64,000 bases of DNA, from positions 1-64,000 of the forward strand of contig NZ_CAJRAY010000085.1 of NCBI RefSeq assembly GCF_907165215.1, in the 5' to 3' direction. This document shows positions 17,632 to 27,344 of the stretch, in pieces. The position numbers and the translations under genes are program-made. A model generated the notes under the pieces. That model did not search any database, was not told the DNA's origin, and saw only the letters and a program-made list of their open reading frames with translations. Numbering within the stretch: position 1 is the first letter of the stretch; every line of letters begins with the position of its first letter. This DNA is from Thermobacillus xylanilyticus (lineage in GTDB: Bacteria; Bacillota; Bacilli; Paenibacillales; Paenibacillaceae).

Positions 17632-17656
17632 CAGGAAATTTCCGCGAGCAATAGTT

Positions 17657-17690
17657 GAAGCTTCCCGAATGTCGGGAAGCTTCTTGTTTT
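17657..17690. terminator. Bidirectional terminator
   Basis: GAAGCTTCCCGA and TCGGGAAGCTTC form a perfect 12 bp stem followed by TTGTTTTT. It ends the AbrB-like gene and, from the other strand, the 32-residue peptide gene. Confidence 0.85.
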
Positions 17691-17788
17691 TACAGGCCTT
17701 TCGTCTTGTCGTCGTTATACCCGGCCGTCAGGATCGGCACGATCATCAGCAGCATGACGATCATCACAATCCAGAAAGCGGTACTCAT
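17690..17788 (-). CDS. 32-residue single-pass membrane peptide
   Basis: ATG at 17788 (GGAGGTG ribosome site 6 bases upstream) opens a 33-codon frame ending TAA. The peptide has a continuous hydrophobic stretch (FWIVMIVMLLMIVPIL) followed by a charged tail (NDDKTKGL), so it would span the membrane once. The good ribosome site, the perfect placement against a terminator and the membrane-helix pattern support a real gene. Size and layout recall small subunits or regulators such as CydS-type peptides. No identity is claimed. Confidence 0.7.
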   Translation of the reverse strand: MSTAFWIVMIVMLLMIVPILTAGYNDDKTKGL

Positions 17789-17866
17789 CGCGGACACCTC
17801 CAATAGCTTCCCTTATTATACCCGATTGCCGGACAAATGAAAACGAGTTCGCCTGTGAACATCTTG

Positions 17867-18670
17867 TTACGCGTCAGCCGGATCCGGGACGGCGGCGGAT
17901 GCGGTTTCCGCGGCGAGCCCGGTCTCTGCGGCGAGATCGTTCTCCGCGGCGGCCGGCGCCCATGCCTTCAGGACGTCCGCGTACTCGCGGAGCGCCTTCC
18001 GTCCTTCCGCGGCGAGACGGTACACGCCCTTCGCCGGATGCTCGAACCAGCCGTAGTGGTTGTCCCGCAGGATGTCATTCGCCCGGGCGCAGCCGGCCAG
18101 TTCGCGCACGCGCCGGGGCGGCGCCTCGCCGCCTTCGGCGGCCAGCGCCCAGGCGCAGCGCAGCGCTTGTTCGCGGTACGCCGTCACCAGCTTGCGCTGC
18201 GTGCTGCCGCCGACGTTGTAGTCGCCGCTCCGCGCGGCAAACTCGGCCATGAGCCGCTCCCGCCGCTTGCGGCGGATACCCCGGAGCGGCGGTTCGCCCG
18301 GCTCGGCGAGCCATTCGACCAGCGGCGCCTTCGTCTTGAAGAACGTGACGGTCATCAGCCCCAGCCCGAGCCGGCGGCACAGCTCCGCGAGGTCGCCGAA
18401 CCGCTGGCCAACCGCCCCGGACTTCTTCCGGTTCCGCTCGACGGCCAGGACGACGTTGTCGGCCAGCCGCTGGCGCTCGATGCCCTGCAGCAGCAGCTCG
18501 AGGTTGAACGAGCGTTTCAGCTCGACGATGACGGTCTCCTCCTCTCCGCCTTCGCCCCGCCGCACGGCGACAAGGTCGCAGTGCAGCACCTCGCTCTTCA
18601 CCTCATAGCCCCGCGCTTCGAAGTATGCCCGCACCGGCGCGTACAATTCGGTCTCGTGTCGGACGGCCAC
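17867..18670 (-). CDS. DUF2161 protein with PD-(D/E)XK nuclease-like core
   Basis: A 267-residue protein of the COG5482/DUF2161 family. The N-terminal ~100 residues carry an Asp...Glu-x-Lys pattern (CDLVAVR then VIVELKRSFN), the signature of the PD-(D/E)XK nuclease fold. A basic middle part follows, then a winged-helix-like end and an Ala-rich tail. GTG 18670 is chosen because AAAGGAG lies 8 bases upstream; an in-frame ATG at 18709 lacks one. The function of the family is unproven, and a DNA or RNA cleavage role is inference. Confidence 0.8.
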   Translation of the reverse strand: MAVRHETELYAPVRAYFEARGYEVKSEVLHCDLVAVRRGEGGEEETVIVELKRSFNLELLLQGIERQRLADNVVLAVERNRKKSGAVGQRFGDLAELCRRLGLGLMTVTFFKTKAPLVEWLAEPGEPPLRGIRRKRRERLMAEFAARSGDYNVGGSTQRKLVTAYREQALRCAWALAAEGGEAPPRRVRELAGCARANDILRDNHYGWFEHPAKGVYRLAAEGRKALREYADVLKAWAPAAAENDLAAETGLAAETASAAVPDPADA

Positions 18671-18962
18671 CGCAGTCGCTCCTTTCCGGTCTGTCAGATC
18701 CGTCTCCATGCGCGTTCCATGCGCGGCAAGCCCATTATACCACGATGCGCGCCGGATGTAGGGAAACCAGTCGTTTTATGGGAGATTGATGAAGGAAATA
18801 TGGAGCAATTTCGGTTCCGGCCATGCATATCTATGTATTACTGCGGCAGGCTCGGGGCAGTGTTCACCGCATGCGGGAACCATTCCGCGCGTCTGCAGAA
18901 GGCTTCGGCGTCGGCCGGGGGCCGCGCAGGGGCGGGCGGAATAGTCGAGAGGAGGTGCGGCT

Positions 18963-20858
18963 GTGGATATTTTCAAACGGATCGCAGAATATAACGCCGA
19001 AAACGAAAAATTGAACTGGACCGGGACGTTCCGCGATTATATCGAACTGCTGCGCAAAGATCCATCGCCGGCCATGACGGCGCATGCACGGGTCTACGAG
19101 ATGCTGAAATCCTACGGTGTCGAGGAAATAGACGGCCGCAAGCGCTACAAATTTTTCGAACGCGAGATCTTCGGGCTGGATCGGGCGCTCGAACGGCTGG
19201 TCGAGGAATATTTCCATTCCGCCGCCAAGAGGCTTGACGTGCGCAAGCGGATTCTGCTCCTGATGGGCCCGGTGAGCGGCGGCAAATCGACGATCGTGAC
19301 GATGCTGAAGCGGGGGCTCGAGCAGTTCTCGAAGACGGACAAAGGGGCCGTCTACGCGATCAAAGGCTGCCCGATGCACGAAGAACCGCTTCATCTTATT
19401 CCGCACGAGCTGCGTCCGGAAGTGGAGCAGGAGCTGGGCGTCCGGATCGAAGGCAACCTCTGCCCGTCGTGCGCGATGCGGCTGAAAACCGAATATGGCG
19501 GCGACATCGAGAATGTCCTGGTCGAGCGGGTGATCATCTCGGAAGAAAACCGCGTCGGCATCGGCACGTTCAGTCCATCCGATCCGAAGTCGCAGGACAT
19601 TGCGGATTTGACCGGCAGCATCGACTTCTCCACCATCACGGAATACGGTTCGGAGTCCGACCCGCGCGCGTACCGGTTCGACGGCGAGCTCAACAAGGCG
19701 AACCGGGGCATCATGGAGTTCCAGGAGATGCTGAAGTGCGACGAGAAGTTTCTGTGGCATCTGCTGTCGCTGACGCAGGAGGGCAACTTCAAGGCGGGAC
19801 GGTTCGCGCTCATTTCGGCCGATGAACTGATCATCGCGCACACGAACGAAGCGGAGTACAAGGCGTTCATCGCGAACAAGAAGAACGAGGCGCTCCAGTC
19901 GCGGATGATCGTCATGCCGATCCCCTACAATCTGAAGGTGTCGGAAGAGGAGAAAATTTACGCGAAGCTGATTGCCCAGAGCGACATGAAGCATGTCCAC
20001 ATCGCCCCGCACGCGCTGCGCGCCGCCGCCATCTTCACGATTCTGACGCGGCTGAAGGAATCGAAGAAGCAGGGCATGGACCTGGTCAAGAAAATGCGCA
20101 TGTACGACGGGGAAGAAGTCGAAGGATTCAAGGAAGCCGATCTGAAGGAGATGCAGGACGAGTATCTGGAGGAAGGCATGTCGGGCATCGACCCGCGCCA
20201 TGTCATCAACCGGATCTCGAGCGCGCTCATCAAGCAGGATCTCCAGTGCATCAACGCCCTCGACGTGCTGCGCGCGCTGAAGGACGGATTGGATCAGCAT
20301 CCTTCGATCACGAAGGAGGAGCGCGAGAGATATCTGAATTTTATCTCCATTGCCCGCAAGGAGTATGACAACCTCGCCAAAAAGGAAGTGCAGAAGGCGT
20401 TCGTCTATTCGTTCGAAGAGTCGGCGCGGACGCTGTTCGAGAACTATCTCGACAACATCGAGGCGTATTGCAACTGGACGAAGCTGAAAGACCCGCTCAC
20501 CGGCGAAGAGCTCGACCCCGACGAGCGGCTGATGCGGTCGATCGAGGAGCAGATCGGCATCTCCGAGAACGCGAAGAAGGCGTTCCGCGAGGAGATTCTG
20601 ATCCGCATCTCGTCGTACTCGCGGCGCGGCAAGAAGTTCGACTACTCCAGCCACGAGCGGCTGCGGGAGGCGATCGAGAAGAAGCTGTTCGCCGATCTGA
20701 AGGACATCGTGAAAATCACGACCTCGACGAAGACGCCGGACGAAAATCAGCTCAAGCGGATCAACGAGGTGACGAAGCGGCTGATCGACGAACACGGCTA
20801 CTGCCCGGTCTGCGCGAACGAGCTGCTGCGCTATGTCGGCAGCCTGCTGAACCGGTAA
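18963..20858 (+). CDS. prkA: PrkA serine protein kinase / AAA+ sporulation protein
   Basis: A 631-residue protein with an N-terminal AAA+ domain (Walker A MGPVSGGKST, about residues 95-104) and a C-terminal kinase-like domain. PrkA-family proteins are expressed in the mother cell in Bacillus and have been described both as Ser/Thr kinases and as ATP-dependent proteases. The cysteine pair in NLCPSCAMR is typical. GTG start after GAGAGGAGG. In many bacilli prkA is next to yhbH; here yhbH is ~9 kb away on the other strand, with spoVR between. Confidence 0.93.
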   Translation: MDIFKRIAEYNAENEKLNWTGTFRDYIELLRKDPSPAMTAHARVYEMLKSYGVEEIDGRKRYKFFEREIFGLDRALERLVEEYFHSAAKRLDVRKRILLLMGPVSGGKSTIVTMLKRGLEQFSKTDKGAVYAIKGCPMHEEPLHLIPHELRPEVEQELGVRIEGNLCPSCAMRLKTEYGGDIENVLVERVIISEENRVGIGTFSPSDPKSQDIADLTGSIDFSTITEYGSESDPRAYRFDGELNKANRGIMEFQEMLKCDEKFLWHLLSLTQEGNFKAGRFALISADELIIAHTNEAEYKAFIANKKNEALQSRMIVMPIPYNLKVSEEEKIYAKLIAQSDMKHVHIAPHALRAAAIFTILTRLKESKKQGMDLVKKMRMYDGEEVEGFKEADLKEMQDEYLEEGMSGIDPRHVINRISSALIKQDLQCINALDVLRALKDGLDQHPSITKEERERYLNFISIARKEYDNLAKKEVQKAFVYSFEESARTLFENYLDNIEAYCNWTKLKDPLTGEELDPDERLMRSIEEQIGISENAKKAFREEILIRISSYSRRGKKFDYSSHERLREAIEKKLFADLKDIVKITTSTKTPDENQLKRINEVTKRLIDEHGYCPVCANELLRYVGSLLNR

Positions 20859-20871
20859 AGCGCGGGACGGT

Positions 20872-20905
20872 ATCCCCGCCGGGCTTGCGGCCCGCGGGGA
20901 TTTTT
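20872..20905 (+). terminator. Terminator of prkA
   Basis: ATCCCCGC and GCGGGGAT form the outer stem with an inner GGGC/GCCC, followed by TTTTTC. Confidence 0.85.
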
Positions 20906-20989
20906 CATGCCTTACGCCCGATTGCGTTGAGACTGTTAACGAATCGGACAAGTCTTATGTGTGACCATCAGCGGCGCTGTGGAATCGCA

Positions 20990-21037
20990 ACGAAACGGAG
21001 ACACCTGCAGGAGGCAAATAAGCGCGCTCCGTTTCGT
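20990..21037. repeat. Intergenic inverted repeat between prkA and lysR
   Basis: ACGAAACGGAG (20990-21000) and CTCCGTTTCGT (21027-21037) are perfect complements 26 bp apart, with another AACGAAAC copy at 21053-21060. The left part, CGCAACGAAAC, also occurs at 8810-8820, so this may be a dispersed element. Confidence 0.5.
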
Positions 21038-21051
21038 AAGGTTGTCTCCGG

Positions 21052-21939
21052 TTAACGAAACGCCGCGAGAATATGATCCAGACACAGGCGGGCCGCGGGT
21101 GACAGCGGCTCGCCTTGCCGTGTATAGAGGGCGATCGGATTGACGGCGTGCGCGTCCGGCACATGAATGACGGTAAGCTCGCCGCGTGCCAGCTCGTCCC
21201 GCACTTCGAGGGCGGAGACGAAGGCGATGCCGCAGCCGGCCTTCACGGCACGGAGCGTCTCGTACGGGCCGCTGGCCGTCAGGCCGACACGGGGGAGGCC
21301 GGCGTTCAGCGTCCGGCAGCAGGCCAGCAGCTTCTCGCGCGTTGAGCTGCCTTCTTCACGGAGGACGAACGGATGCCGCACGACCTCGGCCAGCGGGACC
21401 GACCGGCCCGCGAGCGGATGGCCGGACGTGGCGGCGAAGAGCATCTCGTCCTCGATGAGCGGCGTGCAATCGAGGCCGGCGGGCGCCGGCCGGCCGCCGC
21501 CGACGACGGCGAAGTCGGCTTCGCAGCGGAGCAGCATGTCGAACGCCGCCCGCGAGTTGACCGTCGTCAGCGACAGTTCGACTTCACCGCGTCCGGCCCT
21601 GAAGGAGGCGAGCGGTCCGGGCAGCAGATGGTTCGCCGGCAGATACGTGGCGGCGATGCGCACGCTGCCGGACTTGCCTTCCCGGTACTCGGCGAGCATG
21701 CGCTCGATGTCGGCTTCCAGGCTGAACAGCCGCATGGCGCGTTCCGCGAGAAGGCGGCCGGCTTCGGTCAGCCGGACGCCGCGGCCGTCCGCTTCGAGCA
21801 GACGCAGATCCAGCTCGGCTTCGAGCTTGCGAATCTGCGACGTGACGGCCGGCTGGCTGATGCGGAGCCGTTCCGCGGCCCGCGTCACGCTGCCCGCTTC
21901 GGCGACCGCATGGAACAGGCGAAGGGCGTGAAGATTCAT
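21052..21939 (-). CDS. LysR-family transcriptional regulator
   Basis: A 295-residue regulator with an N-terminal winged HTH (LHALRLFHAVAEAGSVTRAA, RISQPAVTSQIRKLEAEL) and a periplasmic-binding-like effector domain (residues ~90-290). ATG 21939 follows AAGGAG. It is divergent from the threonine synthase gene across an 123 bp gap that holds a LysR-type palindrome. Its effector is unknown. Confidence 0.92.
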   Translation of the reverse strand: MNLHALRLFHAVAEAGSVTRAAERLRISQPAVTSQIRKLEAELDLRLLEADGRGVRLTEAGRLLAERAMRLFSLEADIERMLAEYREGKSGSVRIAATYLPANHLLPGPLASFRAGRGEVELSLTTVNSRAAFDMLLRCEADFAVVGGGRPAPAGLDCTPLIEDEMLFAATSGHPLAGRSVPLAEVVRHPFVLREEGSSTREKLLACCRTLNAGLPRVGLTASGPYETLRAVKAGCGIAFVSALEVRDELARGELTVIHVPDAHAVNPIALYTRQGEPLSPAARLCLDHILAAFR

Positions 21940-21963
21940 GACGGCGGTCTCCTTCTTGAACAC

Positions 21964-21978
21964 ATAACTAATAGTTAT
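21964..21978. promoter_or_regulatory. LysR-type operator in the lysR/thrC divergent region
   Basis: ATAACTAATAGTTAT is a perfect 7-1-7 palindrome and satisfies the T-N11-A pattern of LysR sites. It is 25 bp upstream of the lysR start and ~85 bp upstream of the threonine synthase start. The AT-rich stretch after it (21985-22008) offers -10-like TATACT. Confidence 0.7.
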
Positions 21979-22062
21979 GGATTCATTATAACAATATATT
22001 ATACTTATTGTTCGTTCTCCGCTATGGTTAAAGCAAGAACCATGCGGGAGGCGACGGAACAA

Positions 22063-23310
22063 ATGGAACTGGTCTGCATCGAATGCGGCAAAGCGCGGAG
22101 ACCGGAGAACCTTTTTCCGATGAGCTGCGAGTGCGGCGGGCTGTTGGAAGTCAGGCATGATTTCAGGCGGGCGGACGCGGAGAAGCTGAGGGCGCTGTTC
22201 GATTCCCGGCTCGCGCTTCGGACGGGACCCTATGCGAGCGGCGTCTGGCGGTACAAGGAGCTGATCGATCCCGAGGTGGAGGAGGCGCATATCGTCACGC
22301 GCGGCGAGGGCAACACGGGCTTGTACGACTGCGCGCCGGCCGCCCGGTATGCCGGTGTCCGGAAGGTATGGCTGAAGGCGCAGGGCGAGAACCCGAGCGG
22401 ATCGTTCAAGGACAACGGGATGACCGTCGCCGTGTCGCGGGGCGCCGCGGCGGGCTTCCGGACGCTTGCCTGCGCGTCGACCGGCAACACGGCGTCGTCG
22501 CTCGCGATGTACGCGGCGTGGGCCGGCCTGCGCTGCCTCGTGCTCGTGCCGCCCGGCGGCGTCGCGGACGGCAAGCTGGCGCAGACGATCGCCTACGGCG
22601 CGGAAGTGTACGGGATCGAAGGAGGATACGATATCGGCGTCCGGCTGTTGAACCGGTACGGGGAAGAACTCGGATTCTACGTGTGCAACTCATTCAACCC
22701 GTTCCGGATCGAAGGGCAGAAAAGCATCGTCATCGAGGCGGCGCATCAGCTCGGCTGGTCGCTGCCGGACTGGATCGTGCTGCCCGGCGGGGCGCTCAGC
22801 AACGCGTCCGCGCTCGGCAAGGGGCTGCTGGAGATGAAAGCGATCGGGCTGATCGATCGGGTGCCGCGCATCGCCGTCGTGCAGGCGGAAGGGGCGAGCC
22901 CGTTCCACCGGATGATCGCCTCGGGCGGCGGGGAGCTGGTCCCCGAACCGGAGCCGCGGACGGCCGCGTCGGCCATCCGCATCGGCAACCCGCCGAGTTG
23001 GCGCAAGGCGGCGCGGGTGCTGCGCGAATGCAACGGCGTGACGTGCGCCGTCTCTGACGGGGAAATCATGGCCGCGAAGCGCGTCATCGACCGGAGCGGC
23101 ATCGGCTGCGAGCCCGCCGCGGCCGCGGGGCTGGCGGGCCTTAAGATGCTGGCCGAAGGCGGCACGATCGGCCGGGACGAGACGGCCCTTGTCGTGCTGA
23201 CCGGCCACCTGCTGAAGGACGCGGACGCGATCCGGATGCCGGTGCCGGGTCCCGCTCTCGAACCGCTTGCTCCGGACGAACTTTTGGCCCGTCTGGCGAG
23301 TGTCCGCTGA
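22063..23310 (+). CDS. thrC: Threonine synthase
   Basis: PLP-dependent conversion of O-phosphohomoserine to threonine. A short N-terminal zinc-ribbon-like segment (CIECGK, CECGG) precedes the fold-type II core with PLP lysine in NPSGSFKDNGM, the phosphate loop STGNTASS and GGALSNAS. The length is 415 residues from ATG 22063, which GGGAGG precedes by 11 bases; in-frame ATGs at 22024 and 22042 are alternatives. No hom or thrB gene is adjacent. Control by the divergent LysR protein is likely. A related PLP lyase acting on a different substrate cannot be excluded. Confidence 0.85.
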   Translation: MELVCIECGKARRPENLFPMSCECGGLLEVRHDFRRADAEKLRALFDSRLALRTGPYASGVWRYKELIDPEVEEAHIVTRGEGNTGLYDCAPAARYAGVRKVWLKAQGENPSGSFKDNGMTVAVSRGAAAGFRTLACASTGNTASSLAMYAAWAGLRCLVLVPPGGVADGKLAQTIAYGAEVYGIEGGYDIGVRLLNRYGEELGFYVCNSFNPFRIEGQKSIVIEAAHQLGWSLPDWIVLPGGALSNASALGKGLLEMKAIGLIDRVPRIAVVQAEGASPFHRMIASGGGELVPEPEPRTAASAIRIGNPPSWRKAARVLRECNGVTCAVSDGEIMAAKRVIDRSGIGCEPAAAAGLAGLKMLAEGGTIGRDETALVVLTGHLLKDADAIRMPVPGPALEPLAPDELLARLASVR

Positions 23311-23316
23311 TACGAA

Positions 23317-23346
23317 GAGGGCCGCGGCCTCCATGCCGCAGCCCTC
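23317..23346. terminator. Hairpin between convergent thrC and spoVR
   Basis: GAGGGCCGCGGC and GCCGCAGCCCTC pair with one mismatch. No long T tract is present, so terminator function is probable rather than sure. Confidence 0.5.
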
Positions 23347-23350
23347 TCCC

Positions 23351-24799
23351 TCACAGGAACCTGCGCGTCACCTTCTTCCCGTCGTGGCTGAACACGATCG
23401 GTTTGTCTTCGACGACGGTTTCGAGATGCACCGTCCGGCCCCAGAGCTTGTGCACGTAAGGCAGCGTCTTCTCGACGTATTTCAGGTCGAGCTCGACGCC
23501 CTCGTACCGGTGGGTGAGGTACAGCTCGCCCGCGCGGTTGAAGTCGCCGTCGGTGACGACGATGTACGGGAAGCCGCCGTTCACCTTCGAGGTGACGAGC
23601 TGGTCGCGGATCGCTTCCCACGATTTGTCGGTGATTTTCCATTCCTGCCCCTTCTTCTCGAACACGTACAGATCCAGCTCTTTCACCAGATCCTTCGTCA
23701 AATAGTTGCGCAGGAAGGAAATGTCCGAATCGTTCTCGCGCACTTCGAAAATTTTCGCCCGTCCCTGCCCCGGCTTCCGTCCGAACCGCTCCTGCTCTTC
23801 CTTCGTCGGATTGTCCCACCGCTTCTCGATGTCCTCGAAAATTTTCAGTCCGAGGTAATACGGGTTGATGCTGCGCCGCGACGGCGCGACGACGGCGGCG
23901 TTCAGCTTCGCGTACTCGATCGTCTCGTCGCTCGTCAGGTCCAGTTCCCGAACGATCCGCTGGTGCCAGTAGGAAGCCCAGCCTTCGTTCATGATCTTCG
24001 TCTCGATCTGCGGCCAGAAATAGAGCATCTCGTCGCGCAGCATCGACATGATGTCGCGCTGCCAATCCTCCAGCACGGTCGAATATTCCTCGATGAACCA
24101 GACGACGTCTTTCTCCGGCTGGGGCGGAAAACGGCGCTGCGGTTCCGGTTCTTGCTGCTTCTCCTTGGCCCGCTCCTCTTCGTCCAGCTCCCACAGGTCG
24201 TCGTACGGCGTCTTGCGCTCGGCGGCGCGCTCCGCCTCCCGCTCCATCTCCTTCTTCAGCATCTCGATGTACCGGTTCTTGTCGAGGCCGTACGGGCGGA
24301 TCAGCGACGGATCGATATGCTCCTGGATCGCCAGCACGGCGTCGAGGAACTGCTCGACCTCATCGGCGCCGTGTTCGATCTCATAACGCCGGATGCGCTC
24401 GGCCGTCGCCGACATGCTCTCGACCATGTTGCGGTTGGACCGGCTGAAGCGGGCGTTGTTCTTGAAGAAGTCGCAGTGGGCCAGCACGTGCGCGACGATC
24501 AGCTTGTTCTGGATGAGCGAGTTGCCTTCGAGCAGGAACGCGTAGCACGGATTGGAGTTGATGACAAGCTCGTAAATTTTGCTCAGGCCGTAATCGTATT
24601 GCATCTTCATCTTCCGGAACATCTTGCCGAAGCTCCAGTGGCTGAAGCGTGTCGGCATCCCGTAGGCGCCGAACGTGTAAATGATGTCCGCCGGACAGAT
24701 CTCGTACCGCATCGGATAGAAATCGAGACCGAACCCGCGGGCGATCTCGGTAATTTCGTCGATGGCTCTCTCAAGCTGCCGGATCTCGTCCTGATTCAT
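23351..24799 (-). CDS. spoVR: SpoVR-family sporulation protein
   Basis: A 482-residue protein matching the SpoVR/YcgB family, needed for spore cortex formation in Bacillus, mechanism unknown. Family marks include the N-terminal [20 protein letters not shown], the [12 protein letters not shown] stretch and the [12 protein letters not shown] region. The ATG follows GGGAGGGGG. Convergent with thrC. Together with prkA and yhbH it forms the conserved sporulation/starvation trio, here spread over 12 kb. Confidence 0.94.
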   Translation of the reverse strand: MNQDEIRQLERAIDEITEIARGFGLDFYPMRYEICPADIIYTFGAYGMPTRFSHWSFGKMFRKMKMQYDYGLSKIYELVINSNPCYAFLLEGNSLIQNKLIVAHVLAHCDFFKNNARFSRSNRNMVESMSATAERIRRYEIEHGADEVEQFLDAVLAIQEHIDPSLIRPYGLDKNRYIEMLKKEMEREAERAAERKTPYDDLWELDEEERAKEKQQEPEPQRRFPPQPEKDVVWFIEEYSTVLEDWQRDIMSMLRDEMLYFWPQIETKIMNEGWASYWHQRIVRELDLTSDETIEYAKLNAAVVAPSRRSINPYYLGLKIFEDIEKRWDNPTKEEQERFGRKPGQGRAKIFEVRENDSDISFLRNYLTKDLVKELDLYVFEKKGQEWKITDKSWEAIRDQLVTSKVNGGFPYIVVTDGDFNRAGELYLTHRYEGVELDLKYVEKTLPYVHKLWGRTVHLETVVEDKPIVFSHDGKKVTRRFL

Positions 24800-24934
24800 G
24801 GCGTTCCCCCTCCCGATCGGGCAGTTCGGCTGCCGTCAGGCGGCGCCGTAGTACCCATTCTATGAGTCCGCGCGCAAAACGTATGCCGGGACAGACGCCA
24901 AAGTGCGCGCTAATGGTGAAACGTTTGAAAAATG

Positions 24935-24963
24935 GTGAAAATTGTCCCATTCTGGTCTATAAT
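24935..24963 (+). promoter_or_regulatory. Probable sigma-A promoter of the globin-coupled sensor
   Basis: GTGAAA (24935-24940), 17 bp and a perfect TATAAT (24958-24963), 49 bp before the start codon. The -35 box is weak. Confidence 0.55.
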
Positions 24964-25011
24964 GGACCCGTCTGAATCCGTAATGAACCAGTAAGAAAGG
25001 CGGGAAGCATC

Positions 25012-26034
25012 ATGAAATTGTCGGCCAAATGGCAGCAAATGATGGATTACATCGGATTAACTGACGCAGACACGACGCTCTTGCACGGAAAGACCGCCGA
25101 GTTCGACAAAATTGCGGACGCCGTTACGGACGAACTGTATCGTCGCGTGACGGCCCGTCCGGAACTGAAAGCCATCATCGAACGGCACAGTACCATCGAT
25201 CGGCTGAAGCAGACGCAGCGCGCCTATTTCATGTCCATGTGCACCCAAAAAATTGATGACGCTTACATTGAGCACCGGATGCGGGTCGGCCGGATTCATT
25301 CGCGGATAGGTCTTACGACGCATTGGTATCTGGGGACCTATATGATCTATCTGGATCTGGCGGTTGCGCATCTGCGCCAGGTCTGCCCGGATGATTGGAT
25401 GGACGTGACGCTTGCGCTCTCGAAAATGTTCAACCTCGATTCGCAGATCGTCCTCGAAGTTTACCAGGAGGAAGAGAAGGCGAAAGTTGAACGGCTGGCG
25501 GAGGAGCGCGGCGGCATGCTGAGCGTCATCACGTCATCGGTGCAGGAATTGTCCGCAATGTTGACCCAGCTGAGCACAAGCAGCCGTTCGGCCGCCGACA
25601 ACGCGCGGCAGTCGGTGCTCGCCCAGGAGCGCTCGGGCGCGTCGATCCGGGAGCTGGAACACGAGATTCACGAAATCTCGGAAATCGGCTCCGTCATGCG
25701 GGAGCTGTCGGACCGCACGCATCTGCTCGGGCTGAACGCGGCGATTGAGGCGGCCCGCGCCGGAGAGTACGGCAGAGGTTTCGAGGTCGTCGCGGGCGAA
25801 GTGCGCAAACTGGCCGCGTCGTCGAAGGAATCGCTGGATGAAGTTCATCGGAAGCTGGACCAGATCCGGCAGTCGATCCGGACGGCGGTCGAGATCTCGG
25901 AGCAGTCCGCCGAATACGCCGGCCGGCAGGCGGCGGTCGCGGAAGAGCTGAACGCCTATGTGCAAATGATCGAACGCGTGGTGGCGGAGCTGGAGTCGCT
26001 CAGGGAAAGCGTTGCGGCGGATGTGACGAACTGA
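25012..26034 (+). CDS. Globin-coupled sensor, HemAT-like chemotaxis transducer
   Basis: A 340-residue soluble protein. Residues ~1-160 form a protoglobin heme domain with proximal His96 in GRIHSRIGL. The rest is a shortened methyl-accepting-type signalling hairpin with the conserved tip [20 protein letters not shown]. There are no membrane segments. Such proteins bind O2 and signal to CheA. It is clearly shorter than B. subtilis HemAT (~430 residues), so the coiled coil is truncated and adaptation helices are mostly missing. Start supported by GGCGGGAAG and a promoter. Confidence 0.9.
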   Translation: MKLSAKWQQMMDYIGLTDADTTLLHGKTAEFDKIADAVTDELYRRVTARPELKAIIERHSTIDRLKQTQRAYFMSMCTQKIDDAYIEHRMRVGRIHSRIGLTTHWYLGTYMIYLDLAVAHLRQVCPDDWMDVTLALSKMFNLDSQIVLEVYQEEEKAKVERLAEERGGMLSVITSSVQELSAMLTQLSTSSRSAADNARQSVLAQERSGASIRELEHEIHEISEIGSVMRELSDRTHLLGLNAAIEAARAGEYGRGFEVVAGEVRKLAASSKESLDEVHRKLDQIRQSIRTAVEISEQSAEYAGRQAAVAEELNAYVQMIERVVAELESLRESVAADVTN

Positions 26035-26252
26035 AACGAATCATCGCAAGCACGTTCAGCCGGCGGATCGCGCCGAAACCTTGCGGGAGCGCGGTTTTCA
26101 GACTGTACGACAGGCGCGTCAACGATACCGAAAAGCGTAACGGACAAGCCCTGACCGCTGCCTTGGAATCCCCCTCCATACGATAGAAATGAAACGGAAG
26201 CGGTTCTGAATCGTATATCCGGGTGTGAGTACATGCAGCAAGGAGGGGGCAT
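26035..26252. other. Intergenic gap upstream of hflK
   Basis: No gene, clear promoter or terminator was recognised in these ~220 bases. Several short GAAAC/CGAAA motifs occur, reminiscent of the other intergenic repeats but without a clear stem. Confidence 0.3.
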
Positions 26253-27344
26253 ATGGAAGTTTACCAAGGCGGTTTGGACGGCAGAACGCGCAAGACGGTC
26301 GAGCTTCCGCCGGGGTTCTGGAAGAAGGTCGCGATCGGCGCCGTCGTCGTGCTTGTTCTGATCATCGGTTATACATCGTTCTATACGGTCGAGGAGCAGG
26401 AGCAGGCGGCCATCCTGACCTTCGGCAAGTACACGGCGACGCAGGAAGAACCGGGGCTGCATTTCAAGCTGCCGTACCCGATCCAGCAGGTGGTGAAGGT
26501 GCCGGCGAACCTGACGCAGAAGCTGCAGATCGGCTACCGTGAAGAAAGCGGACAGATCCGCACGGTCGAGGAAGAGGCGCTCATGATCACGGGCGACGAG
26601 AACATCGTGCATGCGGACGCCGTCGTGGAATGGAAAATTTCGGACGTGCGCGCCTATCTGTACAACATCGAAGATCCGGAGCGTTTCCTGCGCAACGCGG
26701 CCAGCAGCGCGATCCGCTCGGTCATCGGGTCGACGAAGCTCGATTACGCGATCACGGACGGCAAGACCGTCATCCAGACGGAAGTGAAGCAGAAGCTCGA
26801 AGAGCTGATGCGCCAGTACGACACGGGCATCTTCATCAGCGACGTGAAGTTCCAGGACATCGAGCCGCCGGAAGGCGAAGTGCAGCAGGCGTTCAAGGAA
26901 GTGACGAACGCCCGCGAAGAGAAGAACACGAAGATCAACCAGGCGCAGCGCTACGTCAACGACCGGCTGCCGAAGGCGCGGGGCGAAGCGCAGGCGCTTA
27001 TCGAGTCGGCGGAAGCGGAGAAGCGTTCCCGCATCCTGAACGCGGAGGGCGACGTCGCGAAGTTCAACGCGATCTATGCGGAATATGTGAAGAATCCTTC
27101 GGTCACGAAGGAGCGGCTCGTGCTCGAGACACTCGAGCGGATTCTGCCGAACGCGAAGATCATCATCACGGACGGCAGCGGCAACACGGTGCAATATCTG
27201 CCGCTTGACCAGCTGCTGAACCGCTCCGGTTCCGGGAAATCCGGCGGTTCTTCCGGCTCGGCGTCCGGATCGTCGTCCGGTTCATCGTCGGGCGCGGCAT
27301 CCGGCACAACGTCCGGCGCGACGGGAGGGGGAACGGAGCAATGA
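26253..27344 (+). CDS. hflK: HflK-like SPFH/prohibitin membrane protein
   Basis: HflK and HflC form a large membrane ring that encloses and modulates the FtsH protease. The 363-residue protein has one transmembrane helix (~28-48), an SPFH domain (EEQEQAAILTFGKYT onward), a long Glu/Ala/Arg-rich coiled coil with EAQALIESAEAEKRS, and a Gly/Ser/Ala-rich C-terminal tail of ~40 residues. Start after AAGGAGGGGG. The stop overlaps the hflC start by 4 bp. Confidence 0.92.
   Translation: MEVYQGGLDGRTRKTVELPPGFWKKVAIGAVVVLVLIIGYTSFYTVEEQEQAAILTFGKYTATQEEPGLHFKLPYPIQQVVKVPANLTQKLQIGYREESGQIRTVEEEALMITGDENIVHADAVVEWKISDVRAYLYNIEDPERFLRNAASSAIRSVIGSTKLDYAITDGKTVIQTEVKQKLEELMRQYDTGIFISDVKFQDIEPPEGEVQQAFKEVTNAREEKNTKINQAQRYVNDRLPKARGEAQALIESAEAEKRSRILNAEGDVAKFNAIYAEYVKNPSVTKERLVLETLERILPNAKIIITDGSGNTVQYLPLDQLLNRSGSGKSGGSSGSASGSSSGSSSGAASGTTSGATGGGTEQ

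Noticed and set aside
18864-20951. A 695-codon open frame antisense to prkA
   Set aside because: Shadow of prkA with unnatural Arg/Leu/Asp-rich composition.
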